NCBI RefSeq assembly: GCF_900113955.1
Contig: NZ_FORH01000002.1
Coordinates: forward strand, 492,590 to 556,589
Origin: Celeribacter neptunius
Lineage (GTDB): Bacteria; Pseudomonadota; Alphaproteobacteria; Rhodobacterales; Rhodobacteraceae
Direction: 5' to 3'
DNA length: 64,000 bases
Part shown: positions 37,563 to 46,896 of the stretch, in pieces
Layout: each line of letters opens with the position of its first letter
Numbering within the stretch: position 1 is the stretch's first letter
The notes under the pieces: generated by a model
Told to the model about the DNA's origin: nothing
Databases searched by the model: none
Seen by the model: only the letters and a program-made list of their open reading frames with translations
Translations under genes and position numbers: made by a program

Positions 37563-37885
37563 GGAGCGTGGCTCCGATGAACAGCAGCCCGAGTGTCGAG
37601 CATCCTTAGCTGCTCTGAACAGCTTGGCCCCCCCCTGCCCCGGGACAGTTTCTGGCCTGTGTCATGCGACGCTCGGCCCTGGTCAGCCCCACTTGAGTGA
37701 TCTGGCCTGATTGTTCATGCATGACCGGCCTTTGGCCGATCGGGAAGATGGTTCCCTGGGACGGGGCGCGATCAACCGTGGCTCGGGTCTCGGCCATGCG
37801 AACGCGCCGGTTTCCGACGATGCCGTCGGGGCGGCCACCTACTCCATGGCTTGACAAAAGGAAGCGGCTCGCTCAATCAGAGGGG
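37563..37885. other. Intergenic region before the cobalamin riboswitch
   Basis: No convincing gene in 323 bases; short open frames on both strands lack recognisable features. Near the 3' end a TTGACA at 37851-37856, with a weak -10-like CAATCA 17 bases later, could be the promoter driving the riboswitch transcript. Confidence 0.4.
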
Positions 37886-38092
37886 GCATTGGTTCCTGCC
37901 GTTTCGGCAGGTGAAAAGGGAATGCGACAGGGCCTTTGTCCGTCAGGACGTTGACCCAAGCGCAGCCGCCCCCGCGACCGTGACCGGAAAGGGTGCTTCA
38001 GGCCACTGGCTTTCGAGCTGGGAAGGCGAAGCAGCCGCAGAACGCGAGAGACGTGTTCGAAATCCGCAAGCCGGGAGACCTGCCAATGTTGT
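37886..38092 (+). ncRNA. Cobalamin riboswitch controlling the cobW-cobN operon
   Basis: All main conserved blocks occur in order: GGTTCCTGCC at 37891, GCCGCCCCCGC at 37965-37975, GGCCACTGG at 38001-38009, CTGGGAAGGC at 38018-38027, and the B12 box AGCCGGGAGACCTGCC at 38069-38084, which pairs back to the 5' GGTTCCTGCC-GGCAGG part. It lies 120 bases before the DUF1636 gene, the first gene of a long cobalamin operon, so B12 should turn that operon down. Confidence 0.93.
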
Positions 38093-38117
38093 TGATGACC
38101 GGCGAACGGGGTGTTTC

Positions 38118-38143
38118 GCGACCGGGAGGAGAGGGCCGGTCGC
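38118..38143 (+). promoter_or_regulatory. Hairpin in the riboswitch expression platform
   Basis: GCGACCGG (38118-38125) pairs with CCGGTCGC (38136-38143) around a purine-rich loop GAGGAGAGGG. It lies between the riboswitch and the first gene. There is no T-run, so it may act on translation or Rho access rather than as an intrinsic terminator. Confidence 0.45.
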
Positions 38144-38212
38144 TGTCTTGACCTTTGTTCCCTGTCCACTGGCGCGTTTCTCCCGAAGCCCCTGGCAAGA
38201 GGAACGGGCGAA

Positions 38213-38581
38213 ATGCCAACGATTTTATCTGTTTGCATCACCTGCAAACGCGACGATGCCGATCCCGCGGACGACACGCGGCCGGGGACGCATTTGTTGC
38301 GCGCGCTGCACGATCATGGTGCCTCGGACGATGTGGAAATCCGCGAGGTTTCCTGTCTGTCCGCCTGTTCCAACGGTTGCGCGGTGGCGCTCAGTGAGCC
38401 GGGCAAATGGTCCTATGTCTACGGCCGGATGACCGCCGAGGACGCCCCCGACATTCTCGCCGGTGCCGCCGCCTATGCCGTCACCGACAACGGCCTCGTG
38501 CCCTGGCGCGACCGGCCGGTGATCTTTCGCAAGCAAAGCCTCGCGCGCATCCCCCCTTTCCCGACATCCGAGCAGGAGTAA
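38213..38581 (+). CDS. DUF1636 Cys-rich (ferredoxin-like) protein
   Basis: A 122-residue protein with five cysteines in two groups: C8 and C11 (CITC), then C48, C52 and C56 (CLSACSNGC). This resembles the thioredoxin-fold [2Fe-2S] ferredoxin pattern. DUF1636 proteins recur beside cobW and cobN, but no function is established as far as I know. It is first in the operon, 4 bases ahead of cobW. A role in electron supply, for example to CobG, or in cobalt handling is inference. Confidence 0.8.
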   Translation: MPTILSVCITCKRDDADPADDTRPGTHLLRALHDHGASDDVEIREVSCLSACSNGCAVALSEPGKWSYVYGRMTAEDAPDILAGAAAYAVTDNGLVPWRDRPVIFRKQSLARIPPFPTSEQE

Positions 38582-38585
38582 TCCC

Positions 38586-39641
38586 ATGTCCGATCTTCAT
38601 TCTGATTTGGCCAAAATCCCCGTCACCGTGATCACCGGTTTTCTGGGCGCTGGCAAAACCTCGCTGATCCGCCATCTGATGGCCAACGCAGGCGGGCGCA
38701 AGCTGGCCGTGCTGGTCAATGAATTCGGCACCGTGGGGGTCGATGGTGAGATCCTGCGGCAATGCGCTGACGAGAATTGCCCCGACGAGAACATCGTCGA
38801 ACTGGCAAATGGCTGTCTGTGCTGCACCGTGGCGGATGAGTTCATTCCCACGATCGAGGCACTGATGGCGCGGCCGCAAAAGCCCGATCACATTCTGATC
38901 GAAACCTCCGGGCTGGCGCTGCCGAAACCGCTGCTCAAGGCCTTCGACTGGCCCGCGATCCGCTCGAAAATCACCGTGGACGGGGTGATTGCATTGGCCG
39001 ATGCCGAGGCCGTCGCCGCCGGGCGCTTCGCCCCCGATGTGGCTGCCGTCGATGCGCAGCGTCTGGCCGATGACAGCCTTGATCATGAAACCCCGCTCTC
39101 CGAGGTGTTCGAAGATCAGATTTCCTGCGCCGATCTGGTGCTGCTGTCCAAGGCCGATCTGGCGGGTACGACAGGTCTTGCGGCGGCGCGCACGGTGATC
39201 GAGGCCGAGCTGCCGCGCAAACTGCCGATCCTGCCGCTGACCGAAGGCGTGATCGATCCCCGGATCGTTTTGGGGCTGAACGCCGCCGCCGAGGACGATC
39301 TCGCCGCGCGCCCTTCGCATCATGACGGGGCGGATGATCACGAGCATGACGATTTCGATACGGTGGTGATCGAGCTGCCGGAGATTGACGATCCCGTCCC
39401 ATTGATTGCCGCGATTGAACGCCTCGCGCGCGACCAGAACATCCTGCGCGTCAAAGGCCATATCGCGGTCACCGGCAAGCCGATGCGGCTGTTGATTCAG
39501 GCCGTGGGTGACCGCGTTCGGCATCAGTTCGACCGTCCCTGGGGCGCCGATCCGCGACGCTCGGCCCTGGTGGTGATCGGCGAACATGACGATGTGAACG
39601 AAGACGCGATCCGCGCCGAGCTGCTCGGGGTGCCCGCCTGA
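38586..39641 (+). CDS. cobW: CobW, GTP-dependent cobalt chaperone
   Basis: A 351-residue G3E-family GTPase. The P-loop GFLGAGKTS is at about 18-26, and the metal-binding CxCC motif reads NGCLCCT (about 76-82). A His/Asp-rich loop (HHDGADDHEHDD) lies before the C-terminal domain. It is thought to deliver Co2+ to the CobNST chelatase. Its stop overlaps the cobN start (TGATG), which fits a direct partnership. Confidence 0.95.
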   Translation: MSDLHSDLAKIPVTVITGFLGAGKTSLIRHLMANAGGRKLAVLVNEFGTVGVDGEILRQCADENCPDENIVELANGCLCCTVADEFIPTIEALMARPQKPDHILIETSGLALPKPLLKAFDWPAIRSKITVDGVIALADAEAVAAGRFAPDVAAVDAQRLADDSLDHETPLSEVFEDQISCADLVLLSKADLAGTTGLAAARTVIEAELPRKLPILPLTEGVIDPRIVLGLNAAAEDDLAARPSHHDGADDHEHDDFDTVVIELPEIDDPVPLIAAIERLARDQNILRVKGHIAVTGKPMRLLIQAVGDRVRHQFDRPWGADPRRSALVVIGEHDDVNEDAIRAELLGVPA

Positions 39642-42600
39642 TGCACGTCACCTTCCGCGAAAGCCACGGCCTTGAGGAAACCGAGGTGCCGACCGATCTC
39701 GGGCAGCGCCCTGCGGATCTGGTGGTGCTGTCGTTTTCCGACAGTGATCTTGGGGCTTTCGCGGCGGGGTGGCGGCGGGCACGGCGGGCAGAGGGCGGCT
39801 TGCCGACGCTTCGGCTCGCCAATCTGGTCAATCTGCGCCATCCGGTGTCGGTCGACACCTATGTCGAAAACACGCTCTCGCGGGCCAAGGGCATTCTCGT
39901 GCGGCTGATCGGCGGCGAGGCCTATTGGCCCTATGGTCTCGCCAGTCTTCAGGATCTCGCACGGCGGCAGGGGATCGCGCTGGCCATCCTGCCCGCCGAT
40001 GGGCGTGATGATCCCCGGCTGGACGCGCTTTCGACCGTGCCCTTGGCGGTTTTGCAACGGCTCAAAGACCTGTGTGAGGCGGGCGGCGCGATCGCGGCCG
40101 AGGCCGCTTTGGCGGAACTGGCGCAGGCCTCGGGGTTTGCGGTCGCCCCCGTTGCGGGCGAGACCCAAGTCCCGGCGCATGGGGTTTACTGTCCAGATCA
40201 GGGGCCGGTTTCGAACCTTGGTGAGCACGGCCCTCTTGCGTTGGTGAGCTTCTATCGCTCCTATCTGACCTCCGCCGATACCGCGCCGATTGATGCGTTG
40301 ATCACCGGCCTGCGCGCACGGGGATTTGCGGCATACGGGGTCTATGCGCCGTCGCTCAAAGCACCGGGATTGGGCGATTGGTTGACCTCTTCCCTCGGCA
40401 CGCGCAGCCCCGCATTTGTTGTCAATGCCACTGCCTTTTCGGCGCAAGGACCCGATGGGCAGACCCCGTTCGACGGCTTTGACGGCCCGGTGTTTCAGGT
40501 GGCGCTCTCGACCGCGCGGCGCAAGGACTGGGCGGGGGCCGAGCGTGGCCTTTCACCCGCTGATCTGGCGATGCATGTGGTCTTGCCGGAGGTGGACGGA
40601 CGCCTGCACGCGGGGGTGATTTCCTTCAAATCTCCCGCGCCGCGTGATCCCGATCTCGAATATGCCCGCTTTGTTCATCGCGCCGATCCAGACCGGATCG
40701 AGACGGCGCTGGACCGGATCGAAAACTGGTATCGTCTGGCCGAGACCCCGGCACAGGAGCGCCAGTTGACCGTGGTGCTTTCGACCTATCCCGGACGTCC
40801 GTGGCAAATGGCCCATGCCGTGGGGCTCGATGCGCTGGCCTCGACGGAGGTCCTTTTGGAACAGTTGCAGAGCGAGGGCTATCAGGTCGGTGCGGGACCG
40901 GGACCGCAAGCGCTCGAGACCGCCCGGCTGTCCTGGCCTCTGAGCGCCTATCGCAAGGCCCTTGCGCAGCTGCCGCTCCAGCTCCGGCAGGACCTGTTCG
41001 CCGCATGGGGGACGCCGGAAAACGACCCCGATGTCGAAACAGACACCTTTCATTTCGCCGCCCTCGAACGCGGCCATATCCTGATCGCGCTGCAACCGGA
41101 ACGGGGTGCTCCTGAAGACCGTGACGACAGTTATCACGACCTCGACCGCATCCCGCGCCATGCCTATGTCGCCTTCTATCTCTGGCTGCGCACGCAGGGG
41201 CGTCATGCGCTCGTTCACATGGGCGCGCATGGCACGCTCGAATGGCTGCCGGGGAAAGCCGTGGCCCTGAGTGAGACCTGTTGGCCCGAGGCGCTGTTGG
41301 GGTCGATGCCCGTGATCTATCCCTTTATCGTCAACGACCCCGGCGAGGCGGCGCAGGCCAAGCGACGGATCGGCGCCGTCACCCTTGGCCATCTGCCACC
41401 GCCGATGCGGGCGGCGGAGGTGCCTGCGGGCCTGCGCCATCTGGAACAGTTGCTCGACGAATATTCCACCGCCGACGGTCTGGACCCGGCGCGGCGCGAT
41501 CGTCTGATCGCCGATATTCAGCTTGAGGCACAGGCCAGCGGTGTGGCCGAAGATCTCGGCATTCCGCAAAAGGCCAATGCCGCAGAAGTGCTTACCCGGA
41601 TTGATCGCTTTGTCTGCGACATCAAGGAAAGCCAGTTCGGCGACGGGTTGCACATCTATGGCACCGGGGATTGCGGCGCAGAGGAGCGTGCGGGCCTCAG
41701 CGCTGCGCTGTCTGGCCGCCGTGTCGCGCCGGGGCCGTCCGGCAGCCCGGCACGGGGGCGGACGGATGTCTTGCCCACCGGGCGCAATCTGTTCGCGGTC
41801 GACCCGCGCGCCGTGCCGACCCGCGCCGCCTATGCGCAGGGGGTGAAACTGGCCGAAGAGCTGTTGCGCAAGCATTTGCAGGACCAAGGCGACTGGCCCA
41901 AGGGGCTTGTCGTCGATCTCTGGGGCTCGGCCACGATGCGCACGGGCGGCGAAGAGTTCGCCATGGCGCTGCATCTGGCCGGGCTGAAACCCGTTTGGGA
42001 CGAGGGTGCGGCACGGGTGTCCGGCGTCGAGGTTCTGCCGCTCGCCCTATTGGACCGCCCCCGGATCGACGTGACCTTGCGGGTCTCGGGCCTGTTTCGC
42101 GATATCTTTCCGGGTCTGGCGCAGCTGTTTGAAGCCGGTGCCGAGGCTCTGGCGCGCCGCAGCGAGGATGCGGCCGACAACCCCTATCTGGCGCGGATCG
42201 CGCGGGTGTTTGCCCCGAAACCGGGGCACTATGGTGTCGGGATGGGAGCAGCCTTCGGTGAGTTCACGCCGGAGGCCCGCGCCATGGCCGGTGAGGCGTG
42301 GCTGGCGGCGTCCTCCTATGCGATGTCTCAAAGTGGTGAGATGCAGCCCGACCGGGCCGCGCTCGAAACCCGTCTGCGGAACGCCGACAGTTTCGTGCAT
42401 GCGCAGGACCTGCCGGAAAGCGATGTGCTTCTGGCGTCGGATTATGCCGCTCATGAGGCCGGGTTTGCCGCGGCTCTGGCGCAGCTCGGGGCGCAGGCGC
42501 CTGTACTTTATCATCTGGATGCGACCCGGCCCGACCGCCCCCGCGCGCGCAGCCTGACCGAAGAGATCGCCCGCACTGTGCGGGCCCGCGCCGCCAATCC

Positions 42601-42889
42601 GATCTGGGTCGAGGGCATGATGCGGCATGGATTTCGGGGGGGCGCGGAGATTGCGGCCACGCTCGATCATCTCGCCGCCTTCGCGCATCTGGCACAGGTC
42701 GTCCCCGCGCATCTGTTTGACCTTTACCACGCGGCCACTCTGGGGCGCGAAGATGTGGTGGCGTTTTTGCAGCGTGAAAACCCCGCCGCGCTTCAGGCCA
42801 TGCGCGATCTTTTCGCACGGCTGTCCGAGGCGGGGCTTTGGCAAACGCGGCGCAACTCCATCGCGGTGTCGCTGGAGGAGGACACATGA
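39641..42889 (+). CDS. cobN: CobN, large subunit of the aerobic cobaltochelatase
   Basis: A 1082-residue magnesium-chelatase-H-like protein that inserts Co2+ into hydrogenobyrinic acid a,c-diamide using ATP with CobS and CobT, which are not in this window. Conserved stretches include HMGAHGTLEWLPGK (about 525-540) and VDLWGSATMRTGGE (about 757). It is shorter than the roughly 1275 residues of the Pseudomonas denitrificans protein. It overlaps cobW upstream and cobG downstream (ATGA). Confidence 0.95.
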   Translation: MHVTFRESHGLEETEVPTDLGQRPADLVVLSFSDSDLGAFAAGWRRARRAEGGLPTLRLANLVNLRHPVSVDTYVENTLSRAKGILVRLIGGEAYWPYGLASLQDLARRQGIALAILPADGRDDPRLDALSTVPLAVLQRLKDLCEAGGAIAAEAALAELAQASGFAVAPVAGETQVPAHGVYCPDQGPVSNLGEHGPLALVSFYRSYLTSADTAPIDALITGLRARGFAAYGVYAPSLKAPGLGDWLTSSLGTRSPAFVVNATAFSAQGPDGQTPFDGFDGPVFQVALSTARRKDWAGAERGLSPADLAMHVVLPEVDGRLHAGVISFKSPAPRDPDLEYARFVHRADPDRIETALDRIENWYRLAETPAQERQLTVVLSTYPGRPWQMAHAVGLDALASTEVLLEQLQSEGYQVGAGPGPQALETARLSWPLSAYRKALAQLPLQLRQDLFAAWGTPENDPDVETDTFHFAALERGHILIALQPERGAPEDRDDSYHDLDRIPRHAYVAFYLWLRTQGRHALVHMGAHGTLEWLPGKAVALSETCWPEALLGSMPVIYPFIVNDPGEAAQAKRRIGAVTLGHLPPPMRAAEVPAGLRHLEQLLDEYSTADGLDPARRDRLIADIQLEAQASGVAEDLGIPQKANAAEVLTRIDRFVCDIKESQFGDGLHIYGTGDCGAEERAGLSAALSGRRVAPGPSGSPARGRTDVLPTGRNLFAVDPRAVPTRAAYAQGVKLAEELLRKHLQDQGDWPKGLVVDLWGSATMRTGGEEFAMALHLAGLKPVWDEGAARVSGVEVLPLALLDRPRIDVTLRVSGLFRDIFPGLAQLFEAGAEALARRSEDAADNPYLARIARVFAPKPGHYGVGMGAAFGEFTPEARAMAGEAWLAASSYAMSQSGEMQPDRAALETRLRNADSFVHAQDLPESDVLLASDYAAHEAGFAAALAQLGAQAPVLYHLDATRPDRPRARSLTEEIARTVRARAANPIWVEGMMRHGFRGGAEIAATLDHLAAFAHLAQVVPAHLFDLYHAATLGREDVVAFLQRENPAALQAMRDLFARLSEAGLWQTRRNSIAVSLEEDT

Positions 42890-44022
42890 GTTTCAAGGTC
42901 CAAGGCTGGTGTCCCGGCGCGCTGCGTCCGATGGCCTCCGGAGACGGTTTGGTGGTGCGGGTGCGCCCGCCGTCCGGGCGATTGACTCAGGCGCAGGCCA
43001 TGGGGATCGCCAAGGCAGCGCGGCGCTATGGCAATGGACTGATTGATCTGTCGGGGCGGGCCAATGTGCAACTGCGCGGCGTCACACCGGAGACCCACAC
43101 GCCCCTGATCACGGCACTCACTGCGCTGGACTTGATCGACGCCAATGTCGCCTCGGAAACCCGGCGCAACATCATCGTCACGCCTTTTGCAGATGCCACA
43201 ACCTATCGTCTGGCCGAGGAGCTGCCGCGCAGGCTGAACGATGCGCCCGAGCTCCCGGGAAAATTCGGGTTCATCCTCGATTGCGGCGCGGCCCCGGTCA
43301 TGTCGGATATTCAGGCAGACATCCGGTTCGAACGGTCGGCGGACGGCCAACGAATTTTGCGTGCCGCGGGCTGTGATCTCGGTGCACCGGTGCGCGAGGA
43401 TGAGGCCGCAGAAGCCGCGATTGCACTCGCGACATGGTTTCTCGAGGCCGGTGGCGTCACCGATGGACGGGGGCGTATGGCGCAGTTGATCGCAGAGGGC
43501 GCGCGCCCCGAAGGCATGTTGACACCCCGGATTGCGCCTGCGCCCGCGCTCCCGCGCCCGGAACCGGGGAGGACGCCGCACGGCGCGTTGATTGGGTTTG
43601 CTTTCGGCCAGATGGATGCGGACAGGTTGAACGCCCTAGCCATGCTCGGTCCGATCCGGGTGACGCCCTGGCGCATGGTTTTGATCGAAGGGCTGACTGA
43701 ACGGCCCAGGCTTGACGGGCTGATCACCGATCCGGCCGATCCGCTTTTGCGTGTCCATGCCTGCACAGGCGCGCCCGGCTGTCTTCAGGCGCATGGTCCG
43801 ACCCGCGATCTCGCCCGCCGGCTTGCGCCACAGGTGCCCCGGCACAAAACCCTACATGTCTCGGGGTGCGCCAAGGGCTGTGCCTGGCCCCTGCCCGCCG
43901 ATCTGACATTTGTGGCGACCTCTGGGGGGCTCGATCTCATCCGGAAGGGCCGCGCCGCGGACCGGCCCGAAAGATCCGGCATATCCGCTTCTGATCTCAC
44001 CTCTCTTTCGGAGCTTTTCTGA
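42886..44022 (+). CDS. cobG: CobG, precorrin-3B synthase
   Basis: A 378-residue monooxygenase of the nitrite/sulfite-reductase-like fold. It hydroxylates precorrin-3A with O2, which marks this as the aerobic route. The [4Fe-4S] cysteines are in CTGAPGC (about 292-298) and CSGCAKGC (about 328-335). The start at 42886 overlaps the cobN stop; an earlier ATG at 42838 is inside cobN. Confidence 0.94.
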   Translation: MSFKVQGWCPGALRPMASGDGLVVRVRPPSGRLTQAQAMGIAKAARRYGNGLIDLSGRANVQLRGVTPETHTPLITALTALDLIDANVASETRRNIIVTPFADATTYRLAEELPRRLNDAPELPGKFGFILDCGAAPVMSDIQADIRFERSADGQRILRAAGCDLGAPVREDEAAEAAIALATWFLEAGGVTDGRGRMAQLIAEGARPEGMLTPRIAPAPALPRPEPGRTPHGALIGFAFGQMDADRLNALAMLGPIRVTPWRMVLIEGLTERPRLDGLITDPADPLLRVHACTGAPGCLQAHGPTRDLARRLAPQVPRHKTLHVSGCAKGCAWPLPADLTFVATSGGLDLIRKGRAADRPERSGISASDLTSLSELF

Positions 44023-44651
44023 TGCCCTACACCTACGAAACGGATGGTGCGAAGATTTACGAACAGTCCTTTGCCACGATCCGCCGTGAGGCCGATCTGG
44101 CCCGGTTCACCCCCGAGGAAGAGATCGTCGCCGTGCGGATGATCCATGCTTCGGGCCTTGTCGGGCTGGAACGCGACATGCGCCTTACCCCCAACATGGT
44201 CCTCACGGCGCGTGCGGCCCTTGAGGCGGGCGCGCCGATCCTCTGCGATGCGCGCATGGTGTCCGAAGGCATCACGCGTACCCGCCTACCTGCGGAGAAT
44301 GCCGTGATCTGCACCTTGCAGGACCCCGCTGTGCCGGGGCTGGCCAAGGCGATGGGCAACACCCGCTCGGCAGCGGCGCTGGAGCTGTGGCGCCCGCATC
44401 TCAAAGGCGCGGTGGTGGCGATCGGCAATGCGCCGACCGCGCTGTTTCATCTTTTGAACATGCTTGAAGATCCTGCATGCCCCCGCCCCGCGGCGATCAT
44501 CGGCTGTCCGGTCGGGTTCATCGGCGCTGCGGAATCGAAAGCGGCGCTCATGGCCGCTGCCCCGGTGCCCGCACTGATCGTTGAGGGGCGACTGGGCGGA
44601 TCGGCCATCACTGTTGCGGCGGTCAATGCGCTCGCCTCGCGAAAGGAGTAA
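44022..44651 (+). CDS. cobH: CobH, precorrin-8X methylmutase
   Basis: A 209-residue methylmutase that moves the C11 methyl group to C12, giving hydrogenobyrinic acid. It has the family opening with FATIRREADLARF and a conserved His in MIHASG (near residue 42), the catalytic base. Its ATG shares a base with the cobG stop; cobI follows after 3 bases. Confidence 0.95.
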   Translation: MPYTYETDGAKIYEQSFATIRREADLARFTPEEEIVAVRMIHASGLVGLERDMRLTPNMVLTARAALEAGAPILCDARMVSEGITRTRLPAENAVICTLQDPAVPGLAKAMGNTRSAAALELWRPHLKGAVVAIGNAPTALFHLLNMLEDPACPRPAAIIGCPVGFIGAAESKAALMAAAPVPALIVEGRLGGSAITVAAVNALASRKE

Positions 44652-44654
44652 ACC

Positions 44655-45419
44655 ATGGGACGGATCATTTGTGCGGGCCTCGGCCCCGGCGACCCCGATC
44701 TGATGTCGCGCCGTGCCGAACGCGCGGTGCGGGGGGCGGGTCATGTCGCCTATTTCCGCAAGAAAGGCCGCAAAGGCCAGGCGCGTCAGATCGTCGAGGG
44801 GATGCTCTCTGAGCGGGCCATCGAACTGGCGATGGAATATCCGATCACCACCGAGATTCCGTTCAACAGCCCCGAGTACAACGCGCTTTTGTCCGCTTTC
44901 TACGATGATTGGGCGGCGCGTCTCGCGGATCTCGCGCGCGCCACCGACATTGTCGTGCTCTGCGAAGGTGACCCGTTTTTTTACGGCTCTTTCATGCATC
45001 TCTACACACGGCTGCGCGACCGGGTGGAGATCGAGGTCATCCCCGGCATCACCGGCATGACGGGTTGCTGGACTGCGACCGACACGCCGATCACATGGGG
45101 CGATGACGTTCTGACCGTGTTGATGGGCACGATGGACGAGGCGGAGATGATCGCGCGCATGGCCACCTCTGACGCGCTGGTGGTGATGAAGACCGGGCGC
45201 AACCTGCCGAAGGTCAAGCGCGCGCTGGCTCGCGCCGGACGGCTTGAGGCGGCTTGGCTTGTCGAGCGTGGCACCATGCCTGGCGAACGGATTGTGCGGC
45301 TGGCCGAGACCGAGGCCACCGATTGCCCCTATTTTGCGATCGTTTTGGTGCATGGTCACGGACGTCGGCCCGAGGCGGTTCCGCCCACGATTCAACCCAG
45401 GGTGGAGGCAGCACAATGA
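44655..45419 (+). CDS. cobI: CobI, precorrin-2 C20-methyltransferase
   Basis: A 254-residue SAM-dependent tetrapyrrole methylase: opening AGLGPGDPDLMS, CEGDPFFYGSF for SAM binding near residue 96, then PGITGMTGC. It makes precorrin-3A. Its 3' end overlaps the cobJ start by 4 bases. Confidence 0.94.
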   Translation: MGRIICAGLGPGDPDLMSRRAERAVRGAGHVAYFRKKGRKGQARQIVEGMLSERAIELAMEYPITTEIPFNSPEYNALLSAFYDDWAARLADLARATDIVVLCEGDPFFYGSFMHLYTRLRDRVEIEVIPGITGMTGCWTATDTPITWGDDVLTVLMGTMDEAEMIARMATSDALVVMKTGRNLPKVKRALARAGRLEAAWLVERGTMPGERIVRLAETEATDCPYFAIVLVHGHGRRPEAVPPTIQPRVEAAQ

Positions 45420-46165
45420 GCGGTTGGGTGACGGTTGCGGGACTTGGGCCTGGAGCGGAGGATTTGGTGACGCCAGAGGTGCGCGCTGCTCTGGAAGAGG
45501 CCACCGATATCGTGGGCTATATCCCCTATGTCGCCCGCGTGCCCCCGCGCGAAGGCCTGGCCCTGCACGCCAGCGACAACCGCGTCGAGCTTGATCGCGC
45601 TTTGCAGGCGCTTGAGATGGCGGCAGAGGGGCGACGCGTGGTGATCGTCTCCTCGGGTGATCCGGGGGTTTTTGCCATGGCGTCTGCCCTGTTCGAACGG
45701 CTGGAGACCGCGCCGGAGTTTGCCGACACGGACATCCGCATCCTGCCCGGCATCACCGCCATGCTTGCCGCGGCCGCCCGTGCCGGCGCCCCGCTTGGCC
45801 ATGATTTCTGTGCAATCAACCTGAGTGACAATCTCAAGCCCTTCGATCTGATCGAGCGCCGTCTGCGCCATGCCGCGCGGGGTGATTTTGCGATGGCCTT
45901 TTACAATCCGCGTTCGAAATCGCGGCCGCATCAATTCGCCCGCGTGCTCGATATTCTGCGTGAGGAATGCGAGGCTGGGCGGATCGTCCTGTTTGCTCGT
46001 GCCGTGTCGACGCCCGAGGAGAAGATCACCGTGGTGCCTTTGTCGGAAGCACGCCCGGAGATGGCCGATATGCGCACGGTGGTTCTGGTCGGCAATACGA
46101 GCACGCGGCGGGTTGGGCGCTGGATCTACACGCCACGCGGCACTGTAGCGGCGGGGACGGCGTGA
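45416..46165 (+). CDS. cobJ: CobJ, precorrin-3B C17-methyltransferase
   Basis: A 249-residue tetrapyrrole methylase that contracts the ring while adding the C17 methyl. It opens VAGLGPGAEDLVTPEV and has SSGDPGVFAMAS and the family-specific FAMAFYNPRSKSRP. Start at 45416 overlaps the cobI stop. Its last 40 bases overlap, tail to tail, the 3' end of cobK on the other strand. Confidence 0.94.
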   Translation: MSGWVTVAGLGPGAEDLVTPEVRAALEEATDIVGYIPYVARVPPREGLALHASDNRVELDRALQALEMAAEGRRVVIVSSGDPGVFAMASALFERLETAPEFADTDIRILPGITAMLAAAARAGAPLGHDFCAINLSDNLKPFDLIERRLRHAARGDFAMAFYNPRSKSRPHQFARVLDILREECEAGRIVLFARAVSTPEEKITVVPLSEARPEMADMRTVVLVGNTSTRRVGRWIYTPRGTVAAGTA

Positions 46166-46896
46166 TGCCGTTCCAGCCACTCCACCACCCCGCCGAGACT
46201 GTCACAGAGCTCGCGCGGGGGCAGCACCGGACGGTCCACCATGATCACGGGCAGACCAAGCCTGCGGGCCGCGATCAGCTTGGCCTCAGCACCCGCCCCG
46301 CCAGCATTTTTCGCCACGACATGGGTGATCCGATGCCTACGCATAAGGTCCAGATCGCCCTCTGCATCAAAAGGGCCGCGCGCGATAACAACCTCGGTCT
46401 CGGGCAGCGGCAACACGCCCTCCGGCGGGTCGACAAGGCGCAGGAGATAATGGTTCCGGGGCTTCGCCGCAAACCCGGCGAGCTGTTGCTTGCCAATCGC
46501 CAGAAACACCCGCGCGTCGTGTTCGGGCAGGCTGCAACAGGCGGCGTCCATATCGGGCACATGGGTCCAACGGTCACCGTCTTGGGCCTGCCACGGCTTC
46601 CGCTCATAACCCAACAGAGGCACCTTGGCGCGCGCGCAAGCGAGGATCGCATTCCGGCTCATTCCGGCAGCGAAGGGATGGGTGGCGTCGATCACATGGC
46701 TGATGCCCTCACGCGCGAGATAATCGATGAGCCCGTCGACGCCACCAAAGCCGCCGGTCCGGGTCGGCAGGGGTTGGGGCACCGGGCGGGCCGTACGCCC
46801 GGCATAGGAAAACACCGCGTCGATCCCGCGATCCGCCAGATGTCGGGCCAGTCGGCTGGCTTCGGTGGTGCCGCCCAGCAAAAGGAGACGCGTCAT
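46126..46896 (-). CDS. cobK: CobK, precorrin-6A reductase (antisense inside the operon)
   Basis: A 256-residue NADPH-dependent reductase: N-terminal LLLLGGTTEASRLAR, then HVIDATHPFAAGMSRNA, both family signatures. It is the only gene of the main cob block on the minus strand. Its start codon (46894-46896) overlaps the cobL start (46895-46897) in opposite directions, and its 3' end overlaps cobJ, so its promoter must lie inside cobL. An upstream frame to 46992 is rejected. Confidence 0.93.
   Translation of the reverse strand: MTRLLLLGGTTEASRLARHLADRGIDAVFSYAGRTARPVPQPLPTRTGGFGGVDGLIDYLAREGISHVIDATHPFAAGMSRNAILACARAKVPLLGYERKPWQAQDGDRWTHVPDMDAACCSLPEHDARVFLAIGKQQLAGFAAKPRNHYLLRLVDPPEGVLPLPETEVVIARGPFDAEGDLDLMRRHRITHVVAKNAGGAGAEAKLIAARRLGLPVIMVDRPVLPPRELCDSLGGVVEWLERHHAVPAATVPRGV

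Noticed and set aside
37606..37857. Minus-strand 83-codon frame upstream of the riboswitch
   Set aside because: No recognisable motif, no ribosome binding site and opposite to the likely promoter.
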